A stretch of DNA of 7,048 nucleotides, from positions 1 through 7,048 of the forward strand of contig JAKSDL010000761.1 of assembly GCA_022360105.1 (NCBI GenBank), given 5' to 3'. This document shows positions 1-6,625 of the stretch, piece after piece; the stretch's first letter is position 1, and every line of letters starts with the position of its first letter. Position numbers and translations under genes: made by a program. Under the pieces are notes generated by a model. That model ran no database searches, was not told the origin of the DNA, and worked only from the letters and a program-made list of their open reading frames with translations. The DNA comes from Pseudomonadota bacterium (GTDB taxonomy: Bacteria; SAR324; XYD2-FULL-50-16; JAHJRI01).

Positions 1-710
1 ATAGAGGTCAGGGCATTTATAGTCTCCCCCTGCATTGTTAAATACCTTTTTTCAAACTGCACCGGTCGACGTTCTTTGATACAGCGGTTGAACTGCTGCA
101 TGCTGACTTCCAGATCGGATGGATGTGTAATATCGGTAAAAGAAAGGGATAAAAACTCTTCCTCACTATAACTAAATAGCTTACAGGCAGCATAGTTAAC
201 GGTTTCAACTTTACCTTCCTTATTTACGATCGCCATTCCGACGGCAGCTTCATCAATCGAGATTTTGTATTGGTCCTCCTTCTCACCGGAATTGATCCCG
301 GCTTTTTTATCCAACGCTATGTCTTTCGATATAACCAGAACTAAAAATGGCTTCTCCCGGTTGTCCGAGACCGGAATATAGCTTGATCTGATCCATTTGG
401 ATTCGGCTTTGCCAGTGATCTGATCTTCATATTCTTCTTGGGAGTTGGAATCCACTGCCTTCTTTATACGATCCAGTCTTTTTTTATCATTCCCGGGATA
501 AATATCATCGATATTCTTACCCATTAAATCCGGTAAGTTTCCAAAATTGGTTATTATTGCTCCTTTGCTGCAACCAATTAAGCAACCTTCCGGACTATAT
601 CTTTCAACAGAAATATCCGAGTGATTCTCCAAAGCTTGTAGCACTGCCAAATTGTTCCCCTGATGCCGTATGATCGCTTCAATCTTTTCAATATTGGCAA
701 TGTCATTCAT
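1..710 (-). CDS. PAS-domain sensor protein, N-terminal part (cut by left window edge)
   Basis: Reading the minus strand from the ATG at 710-708 gives 236 codons with no stop before the window edge, so only the N-terminus is present. Two PAS domains follow one another. The first, about residues 25-130, is divergent and ends in the typical strand run ESKWIRSSYIPV...FLVLVISKDI. The second, about residues 146 to the edge, is a textbook PAS: DEAAVGMAIVNKEGKVETVN, then LFSYSEEEFLSLSFTDITHP, then the RRPVQFEKRY strand. There is no signal peptide or membrane segment in the visible part, so a cytoplasmic sensor is likely. The start is supported by GAAGGA (complement of 719-724), eight bases before the ATG. 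In this family PAS tandems usually precede a histidine kinase, GGDEF/EAL or sigma-54 activator module; the output domain lies outside the window and cannot be named. It is transcribed divergently from pdxJ, and no functional link between the two is evident. Confidence 0.88.
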   Translation of the reverse strand, partial: MNDIANIEKIEAIIRHQGNNLAVLQALENHSDISVERYSPEGCLIGCSKGAIITNFGNLPDLMGKNIDDIYPGNDKKRLDRIKKAVDSNSQEEYEDQITGKAESKWIRSSYIPVSDNREKPFLVLVISKDIALDKKAGINSGEKEDQYKISIDEAAVGMAIVNKEGKVETVNYAACKLFSYSEEEFLSLSFTDITHPSDLEVSMQQFNRCIKERRPVQFEKRYLTMQGETINALTS

Positions 711-1075
711 AAGTATAATCCTTCGGTTAGTTCGGTTTTTTGTTTGAAAGATAGCGCATAGCAAGAAAAAACGTACAATTATCTACTATTGGTAAATCTT
801 TAATCGGGTTTTATCGTTTCTTTACTTCATTGTCTATTTTTCCGGGTGTAATAGATGGCGAAAAAGGTATTTCGGGTTCATTATTCCAAAATTAAAATCG
901 TTATTGTATCACTACCATGCGTTTAAAAACTGTTTCTCAATTTCCCGGAAAATAATGAAAAATCGGTGGTTTTAATAGAACCCAAGGAATACTATGATGT
1001 AATTCGAAGAGTTAAACAATTGGTTCAATGTGTTTCTAAACGACAAATAGGTTAAAAGCAATAGAAGGAGAAACC
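711..1075. other. Divergent intergenic region between the PAS gene and pdxJ
   Basis: These 365 bases separate two divergently transcribed genes and must contain both promoters. The stretch is AT-rich with many T and A runs. I could not find a convincing pair of -35/-10 boxes or a Bacteroidota-type TTTG/TAnnTTTG pair for either direction. The only coding-like signal is a 42-codon open stretch (927-1055, plus) without an ATG, listed among the rejected items. The ribosome binding sites of both neighbours lie at its two ends (complement of 719-724, and 1063-1070). I see no tRNA, repeat array or strong terminator. Confidence 0.6.
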
Positions 1076-1810
1076 ATGACACAGCTAAGCGTGAACCTTA
1101 ATAAAATAGCGTTGTTGCGAAATGCACGGGGCAGGGATTATCCTAACGTGGTTAATTTTGCAAAACGATTTATGGACCTTGGTGTGAAGGGCATTACAGT
1201 ACATCCCCGGCAGGACGAACGTCATATCACGGTTCAGGATACAATAGACCTGGGAAACCTGCTCATCAGCAATACCGAAGTGGAATTCAATGTTGAAGGG
1301 TACCCGTCAGAAGACTTATTGCGGCTGGTAGAAAAAACCAAACCAAATCAATGTACCCTGGTGCCGGACAGTCCCGATCAATTGACCTCTGATCATGGCT
1401 GGAATTTGAAAGAGCATGGCGGCTTTGTAAAGGATGTGTGTGCTCGACTTTCCGAATCCGGAATCAGAACCTCTATTTTTTTGGATCCTGATCCGGAAGA
1501 CGTTAAGCTTGCCAAGGAAACAGGTACCGATAGAATTGAACTTTACACGGAAGCATATGCGGAGTCTTATGGGTCTCCAGGAAATGATGTTATTATGGAC
1601 CAATACAGGCAGGCAGCACTGGAAGCCAATAAACTGGGAATAGGTGTTAATGCAGGTCATGATCTTGATTTGAATAATTTGGCCAAATTTTTAACCATCC
1701 CGGATATTCTTGAAGTCTCTATCGGTCATGCCTTAACTGTAGAATGTCTGGAACAGGGAATTGAAGCCGTAGTGACACAATATTTACAGATCTGCAGGAA
1801 TGCTGCCTAG
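1076..1810 (+). CDS. pdxJ: Pyridoxine 5'-phosphate synthase PdxJ
   Basis: PdxJ condenses 1-deoxy-D-xylulose 5-phosphate with 3-amino-2-oxopropyl phosphate to give pyridoxine 5'-phosphate, the last ring-forming step of DXP-dependent vitamin B6 synthesis in the cytosol. The 244-residue product matches the family's usual length (about 240) and shows its TIM-barrel motifs in order: VNLNKIALLRNARG (6-19), ITVHPRQDERHI (40-51), FNVEG (71-75), TLVPD (94-98), RIELYTEAYA (153-162), VNAGHDL (191-197) and SIGHAL (215-220). By alignment from memory, H43, R45, E74, E155 and H195 correspond to the active-site residues of the E. coli enzyme. The N-terminal signature has N-L-N-K where E. coli has N-I-D-H, a variant I associate with Bacteroidota-type PdxJ. 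AGAAGGAG at 1063-1070, five bases before the ATG, fixes the start. The gene appears monocistronic, with 503 bases to the next gene. Its neighbours include no other B6 genes. Confidence 0.97.
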   Translation: MTQLSVNLNKIALLRNARGRDYPNVVNFAKRFMDLGVKGITVHPRQDERHITVQDTIDLGNLLISNTEVEFNVEGYPSEDLLRLVEKTKPNQCTLVPDSPDQLTSDHGWNLKEHGGFVKDVCARLSESGIRTSIFLDPDPEDVKLAKETGTDRIELYTEAYAESYGSPGNDVIMDQYRQAALEANKLGIGVNAGHDLDLNNLAKFLTIPDILEVSIGHALTVECLEQGIEAVVTQYLQICRNAA

Positions 1811-1985
1811 GTTGTTGTCTGCAAATCTACTGATCTTCCAGGATAATATGCTAACCCGTATTGTCCTGCTTCAATGCTACTTGTCCTGAATGTACTGATC
1901 CATTTTCCCAAAAAGTTTCGGTGCCCTGCCTCAATAATCTACAATAATCGATGAGTTGCATTTTTACACTCGGTCAATTCTGTGT

Positions 1986-2014
1986 TTGACAAACTTTGAA
2001 CCAATTTGTATGGT
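1986..2014 (+). promoter_or_regulatory. Possible sigma-70-type promoter boxes
   Basis: A perfect TTGACA (1986-1991) is followed after exactly 17 bases by TATGGT (2009-2014), which matches four of six positions of TATAAT. It points towards the acyltransferase operon but lies about 300 bases before that start codon, implying a long leader if real. In core Bacteroidota the housekeeping sigma factor does not use these boxes, so the call depends on the host lineage. Chance occurrence is quite possible. Confidence 0.25.
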
Positions 2015-2179
2015 TCTTTAACCTGTTGCTTCTAAAGAGCCTATTATCGGTCGTCTACGATGTTTTGCGGTACATCTCCGGTCAACATTCTTTAGACAAT
2101 CAAGTCCTGTAAAATGCCTGCTTTGGGTTATAAGCGCCGGTTCGCTATCCTACCCCTACTAATGATCGGCAAATTCTTC

Positions 2180-2199
2180 ACAACAAATGTGTTGTTTTT
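2180..2199 (+). terminator. Weak hairpin followed by a T run
   Basis: ACAACA (2180-2185) pairs with TGTTGT (2190-2195) around a four-base loop, and a run of five T residues spans 2195-2199. The stem is short and AT-rich, so termination would be weak. It could end a read-through transcript from pdxJ, act as an attenuator in the operon leader, or be chance. Confidence 0.22.
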
Positions 2200-2225
2200 G
2201 TCATTCGGATTTTTGGCATGAGGCT

Positions 2226-2248
2226 CAAAGTCAAGCATGACAGCTTTG
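2226..2248. promoter_or_regulatory. Imperfect inverted repeat, candidate operator
   Basis: The 23-base element begins with CAAAG and ends with CTTTG. Inside it, GTCA (2230-2233) and TGAC (2238-2241) form a second, slightly off-centre inverted pair around AGCA. It lies 65 bases before the acyltransferase ATG, a reasonable place for a regulator site. Size and symmetry resemble operators bound by dimeric regulators, but it does not match a box I can name. No regulator gene sits beside it. Confidence 0.2.
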
Positions 2249-2313
2249 TCTTCAGGTTGTCACATTTTTTGCTTATGTATTCGCTGTAATTGTTGATTAA
2301 ATCGATTTAACTA

Positions 2314-3213
2314 ATGATGACAGGAACTATGAAGGTCGATTTCGAGGAGAAGAATCTCAAGCGAATAATTGAAAACTACAGGCAACGCGTTAAAATTGAT
2401 CAGGATTTTAATGTCGCCTCGGGCTGTATTCATAAAGTGGCAAACAGTAAAGATGAACTGGAGGCTGCTTACACATTGGTTCATGATGCATTTGTCAAAA
2501 GAGGTTATATCGAACCTCAACCATCCGGTATTCGAGTATCCGTTTGGAATGCAGCACCCGGCTGCACAACAATTATAAGCAAAAATGATAACAATCAGGT
2601 GCTTGCCACAGCTACCCTGTTTCCAGACAGTGACCTTGGATTGCCGATGGATAGGATTTTCAATGAAGAGTTGCAATATTATCGGCAGGAAAATACCAAA
2701 ATTGTGGAGATAGGAAATCTGGCTTCCATCATCGCTGATCAGAAGCTGGTTTTTCAGCTATATAAATTATTACTTTTGTACAGCGAGCGATTTTTGGGCG
2801 CGGATGCTCTTGCTATTGCCGTACATCCAAAAAGGATAATGTTTTATAAAGCATTGCTCGATTTTAAACAGATTGGTCCGGTTAAAAGCTATCCTGCAGT
2901 CAATAACAACCCCGCAATCCCTCTAATAATAAGATTCAAAGATCTGCATACCAGCATTTACGATGAAAATGTTGACGCCCGTATGAGCAAAATATTTTAC
3001 CGGAATATCTATAACACCAAATGCAGTTGTATTCAGTTTCCGGACAAAAAAAGTGCTCGGGGTTCCTGGAATGCGGATCTTTTTCGTTACTTTCTGTTTG
3101 AAAGGACCAACCTTTTTAAAACGGTTGATAAAAACACCCTGTTGAACTTAGAGCACGGCTATGAGGATGGTGGACCGGTCACCGGAAATGCCTCAGATTC
3201 TTTTTCCAATTAA
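2314..3213 (+). CDS. FeeM-like N-acyltransferase (N-acyl amino acid synthase family, GNAT fold)
   Basis: This 299-residue protein resembles the FeeM-type N-acyl amino acid synthases and the related exosortase-associated acyltransferases, GNAT-fold enzymes similar to LuxI-type autoinducer synthases. Known members move a fatty acyl group from acyl carrier protein to an amino acid amine. Family landmarks in order are: SKDELEAAYTLVHDAFVKRG (45-64, first helix), IEPQPSGIRVSVWNAAPGCT (66-85), the strand pair VLATATLFPDSDLGLPMD (96-113), VEIGNLAS (131-138), the helix around 144-160, the core strand LGADALAIAVHPKRIMFYKA (161-180) and the IGPVKSYPAVNNNPAIPL segment (187-204). A C-terminal helical extension (about 220-285) follows the GNAT core. 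No signal peptide or membrane helix is seen. The start is uncertain: tandem ATGs at 2314 and 2317 have no ribosome binding site, while the ATG at 2329 has AGGA three bases before it. It is the first gene of a three-gene cluster, 52 bases before the radical SAM gene. The acyl donor and the amine acceptor cannot be read from sequence. Confidence 0.8.
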   Translation: MMTGTMKVDFEEKNLKRIIENYRQRVKIDQDFNVASGCIHKVANSKDELEAAYTLVHDAFVKRGYIEPQPSGIRVSVWNAAPGCTTIISKNDNNQVLATATLFPDSDLGLPMDRIFNEELQYYRQENTKIVEIGNLASIIADQKLVFQLYKLLLLYSERFLGADALAIAVHPKRIMFYKALLDFKQIGPVKSYPAVNNNPAIPLIIRFKDLHTSIYDENVDARMSKIFYRNIYNTKCSCIQFPDKKSARGSWNADLFRYFLFERTNLFKTVDKNTLLNLEHGYEDGGPVTGNASDSFSN

Positions 3214-3233
3214 TAAATAGGCAAGCCCGGCTC

Positions 3234-3246
3234 CTTACCCGGTAAG
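3234..3246 (+). other. Small hairpin in the acyltransferase/radical SAM gap
   Basis: CTTAC (3234-3238) pairs with GTAAG (3242-3246) around a CCG loop in the 52-base gap between the first two operon genes. There is no T run, so it is not a terminator. It could mark an mRNA processing or stability element, but the stem is short and may be chance. Confidence 0.2.
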
Positions 3247-3265
3247 CCCAATAAAAGCATAAAAA

Positions 3266-5044
3266 ATGGCAGAAATCTGGATCTGGAATTCCATGGCAAG
3301 GAGAAGGCGTTCAGCCAGTGATACCTTCGAGGAGAACGGAATTCAAATCATCAAAAGCTACCTTTCTGCCCATAATCACCATGTGGAAGTCATTGACTGG
3401 GCAACAGATGACGGATTTCAATCTCTTTCACCGCGGTTGTTACGAAAATTAAATCGTATTGTCGTGGAAAAAGTGATGGAACCGAGTGGTTCGACATTTG
3501 TGAAAAGTCTTCTTGCAGCTATCTGTGCCGTTACCCAGGGACTGCTCAGCAAAATTCAATGGTTGAGAATGGCGGGAAAACTCAGACGTCTGGCTGTTGA
3601 ATCAAAAAAGAAGCAGCTTAGGTTTTTCGGAATTAAGGTATGGTATGGTGAAGCCTTTTACTGGTCCAAATACCTTACCAGACAAATTAAAAGACTGAAT
3701 CCGGAATGCATTGTGATCGGCGGTGGGTATCACGCCAGTCTTTATGAAGAAGATATCCTGAAATACAGCAATTTTGATTTGGCAGTTATCAACAAGGGAA
3801 AGGAGATTCTATTGTCAATTCTGAATCTCGCACAGGAATTAACCCAAAACGGAACGAAATATAGAAAATCTGCCATGCTGGATAGAATTCGGTCGGAAGC
3901 TTCAAGATCGAATCTGCAGGGAGTTTTGTATCGCCGGAACGATTCAATAGAAAGGGCAAAAGGGAACCTGAATCTTGCACAAAAGGATTCAGATACGGTG
4001 ATACCCCGATATGCCAAAAACAGTGGTAAAACAAAAGTGCACATTCTGCTCGATTCGTTGGGCTGTCCCTGGGGAAAATGCAATTTTTGCGTTCATAATC
4101 AATTCACTCCCAGCTATCAGACCTTTGAAATTGAAGCGATTTTGAATGAAATTTACTCCATTTTAAAACAAGGCATAGCACTGTTCAGATTTACAGGATC
4201 AGACACAACCTACACACATGGAAAAGCAATCGCGGAAGAGATAATAAATAAAGGGTATCGGATCGAATACTCCATGGGTGCGAGGGCCGTGAAGAATTGT
4301 TGTAACGAAAAAACCTACAGTTCGGTTGTTGATGCCTATACAACAATGATTAAGGCAGGATTGCGTGCTGTGTTTATTGGTGGGGAATGCGGCAATGATG
4401 CTGTTAATCATAAAATTATGAATAAAGGGGTGAAAAGGCAGGATCTAATATCCACCATTCAAGCAATACGTGAGGCTTCGAATCAAGCGAACACACCGAT
4501 TGCCATCTCATTGGCGTTTATTTACCCGACACCCCTTTTTAATGGAATAACAGGCGATGAGGTGCTGGCTGACAATTTGTCGTTATTGGAAGCTGCCATG
4601 CCTGATTCAGCGGTTATTTCCCCTCCCGGTCCTTTTAAAAAATCTGCCTGGTATGAAGAGAAAGATAAATTTGGCTTTGAATTGTCAGATTCTATTATTC
4701 AAACCATGATGGAATATGAGTATGTTCTTTACAAACCTCTTTCTATGTGGCCGGAATTGGGGGTTTCATTACATGGCAAAGATTTCAGGGAGGTACTTTT
4801 CGAATCCAATCGATTTCAAAAAATTGTTGAAAATGAATTAGGTATCCCCTGCAATCTATGCGATGAACACTTCATGATGATGCGGGCCGCCGGAATACAT
4901 ACCAAAGAAGAAGTTAAACGATTTAAGAGGGAGTCATCATTATCAATTATTTCTGCAGACGGAACCTACCTGCAACAGATTAGTGAAAAGGTCAATAAAC
5001 ACAGTACCTGCCTGGCAAATCAGAACGTTGCCATCATGAACTAA
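3266..5044 (+). CDS. B12-binding-domain-like radical SAM enzyme
   Basis: Radical SAM enzymes cleave S-adenosylmethionine at a [4Fe-4S] cluster to start radical reactions such as methylation, rearrangement or bond formation. In this 592-residue protein residues 1-190 look like the cobalamin-binding-type domain common at the N-terminus of this class: a start IWIWNSMARRRR, GIQIIKSYLSAHNHHVEVIDW (25-45), FGIKVWYGEAF (121-131), VIGGGYHASLYEED (150-163) and DLAVINKGKE (171-180). The DxHxxG histidine motif is absent, so classic base-off cobalamin binding is not shown. About 60 basic, helical residues (55-118) are inserted in the domain. The radical SAM core starts with C267, C272 and C275 (GCPWGKCNFC), spaced CX4CX2C rather than the usual CX3CX2C. 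It continues through FRFTGSDTTYTHG (307-319), GARAVKN (338-344), FIGGECGNDAVNHKIMNKG (370-388) and IYPTPL (419-424). A C-terminal segment includes PPGPFKKSAWYEE (453-465) and CNLCDEHFMMMRAAG (529-543). There is no clear ribosome binding site, only an A-rich leader. The gene lies 21 bases before the ligase gene. The substrate is unknown; context suggests an acylated amine or its precursor. Confidence 0.85.
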   Translation: MAEIWIWNSMARRRRSASDTFEENGIQIIKSYLSAHNHHVEVIDWATDDGFQSLSPRLLRKLNRIVVEKVMEPSGSTFVKSLLAAICAVTQGLLSKIQWLRMAGKLRRLAVESKKKQLRFFGIKVWYGEAFYWSKYLTRQIKRLNPECIVIGGGYHASLYEEDILKYSNFDLAVINKGKEILLSILNLAQELTQNGTKYRKSAMLDRIRSEASRSNLQGVLYRRNDSIERAKGNLNLAQKDSDTVIPRYAKNSGKTKVHILLDSLGCPWGKCNFCVHNQFTPSYQTFEIEAILNEIYSILKQGIALFRFTGSDTTYTHGKAIAEEIINKGYRIEYSMGARAVKNCCNEKTYSSVVDAYTTMIKAGLRAVFIGGECGNDAVNHKIMNKGVKRQDLISTIQAIREASNQANTPIAISLAFIYPTPLFNGITGDEVLADNLSLLEAAMPDSAVISPPGPFKKSAWYEEKDKFGFELSDSIIQTMMEYEYVLYKPLSMWPELGVSLHGKDFREVLFESNRFQKIVENELGIPCNLCDEHFMMMRAAGIHTKEEVKRFKRESSLSIISADGTYLQQISEKVNKHSTCLANQNVAIMN

Positions 5045-5065
5045 AAACTAAATCAAACCATTTTT

Positions 5066-6625
5066 ATGGGCTCATTAAACGTCCGTTTTCCCAATCAACT
5101 CAGATATTTTACCCTTCGTTATCTATTCAGAGTCAAAACCCCAAAAGACCTGATTAGATACATAAGCAGAAAATACAAAACAAAAAAGCTGTTGGTTCAG
5201 GAAGGAAACTACAGGACCTTTGCCCAAATCAATGAAAACATAAATCGCTTTTGTAACACATCAAACCTTCTTGGTTTATCCAAGGGAGACTGTGTAGCGG
5301 TATTTTTAAAAAACTGTTTTGAGTTTATTGAAATTCGGCTGGCCTGCTACAAGACCGGCTTGATTTTTTGTGCTTTGACAGATGATTTCTCCAACGAGGA
5401 AATTGTTAGACAGCTAAGAAACACTCAATGCAGGCTGTTGGTTCATGATCACAGAATATCTCCCGAAAGCGTTAAGGATTTAAAAAAGACAATTACCGGA
5501 TTATTCACCTTTTTGCTGACATGCGAGCCCTTGCATACCGGCTCGTACCACTCTTTCCTCGAGCAGGTTCAGACCAGAAATCCCGATTATGAAATTGATA
5601 ACAAGGAAATTTCCGCTATCGGCTTCACTTCAGGTACGAGCGGACACAGGAAGGCCGTTGTTTGGTCGCACCAGGCCTGGATCTCAAGCTTTTACAATTT
5701 CCTTTTAACCTCCCCTAAGAGTAGCACAAAAAAGCGGGTCTTCCTTCACACCATGCCTCTTTCCACGGTGGGCAGCCTAAGCATTTTACCCGGACTGGCC
5801 TCTGGAGGATTAAACGTTCTCTTGCGGGAATTTGATGTAAAAAAAGTAGCCGAGGCTATCGATCGTTACAAAGTAACAAACCTGGTTATCAGTCCGTCGT
5901 TTATGATTGATCTTTGGGATTTTTACTTAAACAGTGGCAATCAATTTGATTTCAGTGCCCTTCGGGTGGTGAGTCTGGGGTCTGCACCCATCGCCCAATC
6001 AAAACTCAAGGCTTTGATTGAAACCTTTGGTCCCGTCTTTCAGCAAGGATATGGAATGGCGGAAGTATTGGCGCCGCTATGCGGATACAGGTATGAAACC
6101 TCAAGGCTGGAGAAAAACGGTTATGGCACCTTGGGCAAACCCTTTAACTCCAAAAGTATCAAACTGAAATCCCTGGATGGTTCGGGACTAAACAGAATTA
6201 TCGTTCAAAGCAAGACCTGCTGTGAAGGGTATTGGAATCATGGAAAAATAGATTCTTCCAGCATAGAAAACGGCTGGTTTTCAACGACAGATCTTGGTTC
6301 ATTTGATTCCAAAGGTCACTTTTTTGTTCACGACAGGATATCCAACATCCTTCGAAAAAAAGGAAAGGTAATCATTGCACGGGACCTGGAGGAAGTCATT
6401 CACAAGTGCCCCGGAATCAAAGACGCGGCAGCTTATGTTTCAGATGACAATTTGCGTGTTTGGGTGTCCCCGTTAAAAGCAAATCGTTTAACAGAACAAC
6501 AGGTCCGTGCTTTCTGCGAACAACATTGTCCGCAACACTGGATACCCGATTCAATCAAGATTGTTACGGAACTACCTTACAACAGTAGCGGTAAGGTACT
6601 GAAATATAAAATGCTTAATTCTTGA
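5066..6625 (+). CDS. AMP-forming acyl ligase (class I adenylate-forming enzyme)
   Basis: Members of this superfamily activate a carboxylic acid with ATP to acyl-AMP, then pass the acyl group to CoA or the phosphopantetheine arm of a carrier protein. The 519-residue length is normal for a stand-alone ligase. Motifs in order: the P-loop IGFTSGTSGHRKAVVWSH (185-202), the A4-region HTMPLSTVGS (228-237), SLGSAP (303-308), QGYGMAEV (327-334, adenine/acyl site), the ATP-ribose aspartate in GWFSTTDLGSFDSKG (403-417, D409), the hinge region HDRISNILRKKG (422-433; R424 conserved, but D423 replaces the usual glycine) and the catalytic lysine K510 in LPYNSSGKVLKYKM. All residues needed for adenylation appear present, so it is probably active. 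No carrier domain is fused. It is the third gene of the cluster, 21 bases after the radical SAM gene, and has no visible ribosome binding site. In this context it most likely supplies activated acyl groups to the FeeM-like acyltransferase. Fatty, aryl or amino acid substrates cannot be told apart by eye. Confidence 0.9.
   Translation: MGSLNVRFPNQLRYFTLRYLFRVKTPKDLIRYISRKYKTKKLLVQEGNYRTFAQINENINRFCNTSNLLGLSKGDCVAVFLKNCFEFIEIRLACYKTGLIFCALTDDFSNEEIVRQLRNTQCRLLVHDHRISPESVKDLKKTITGLFTFLLTCEPLHTGSYHSFLEQVQTRNPDYEIDNKEISAIGFTSGTSGHRKAVVWSHQAWISSFYNFLLTSPKSSTKKRVFLHTMPLSTVGSLSILPGLASGGLNVLLREFDVKKVAEAIDRYKVTNLVISPSFMIDLWDFYLNSGNQFDFSALRVVSLGSAPIAQSKLKALIETFGPVFQQGYGMAEVLAPLCGYRYETSRLEKNGYGTLGKPFNSKSIKLKSLDGSGLNRIIVQSKTCCEGYWNHGKIDSSSIENGWFSTTDLGSFDSKGHFFVHDRISNILRKKGKVIIARDLEEVIHKCPGIKDAAAYVSDDNLRVWVSPLKANRLTEQQVRAFCEQHCPQHWIPDSIKIVTELPYNSSGKVLKYKMLNS

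Larger units (their letters stand above)
1811..2313. other. Long intergenic stretch, probable leader/promoter region of the acyltransferase operon
   Basis: I see no convincing gene in these 503 bases on either strand, and open stretches are at most about 45 codons. The region must contain the end of the pdxJ transcript and the start of the downstream operon. Structures noted inside it are a sigma-70-like box pair at 1986-2014, a small hairpin followed by T residues at 2180-2199, and an imperfect inverted repeat at 2226-2248; each is listed separately with low confidence. No strong GC-rich terminator follows pdxJ, and no tRNA or recognisable riboswitch is visible. The length is notable beside the 21- and 52-base gaps inside the operon. 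It could hold a regulated promoter, an undetected small RNA, or the remains of decayed sequence. Confidence 0.5.

Noticed and set aside
927..1055. A 42-codon open stretch on the plus strand before pdxJ, containing VVLIEPKEYYDVIRRVKQL, faintly like an antitoxin N-terminus.
   Set aside because: It has no ATG, the only start is a GTG at 966 without a ribosome binding site, and there is no partner gene. The length is within chance for this composition, though a database search of the peptide would settle it.
1316..1660. Minus-strand and shifted-frame open reading frames inside pdxJ, and similar ones inside the acyltransferase and radical SAM genes.
   Set aside because: They lie fully within well-supported genes, have no ribosome binding sites and show no recognisable domains; they are shadows of the real reading frames.
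2131..2160. CCGGTTCGCTATCC looks a little like the T-loop of a tRNA.
   Set aside because: No matching acceptor stem, anticodon arm or D-arm could be assembled around it on either strand.
2128..2259. A 43-codon minus-strand open stretch (36 codons from an ATG at 2238) containing EPHAKNPNDKNNTFVVKNLP.
   Set aside because: The composition looks protein-like, but there is no ribosome binding site, I recognise no family, and nothing continues it in neighbouring frames. Treated as chance or a very old remnant.
2314..6625. The acyltransferase and ligase as parts of an exosortase/PEP-CTERM surface-protein system, which also uses a related acyltransferase and an AMP-ligase.
   Set aside because: No exosortase, PEP-CTERM protein or polysaccharide gene is visible in the window. 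The similarity is at family level only, so this stays an alternative and is not called.
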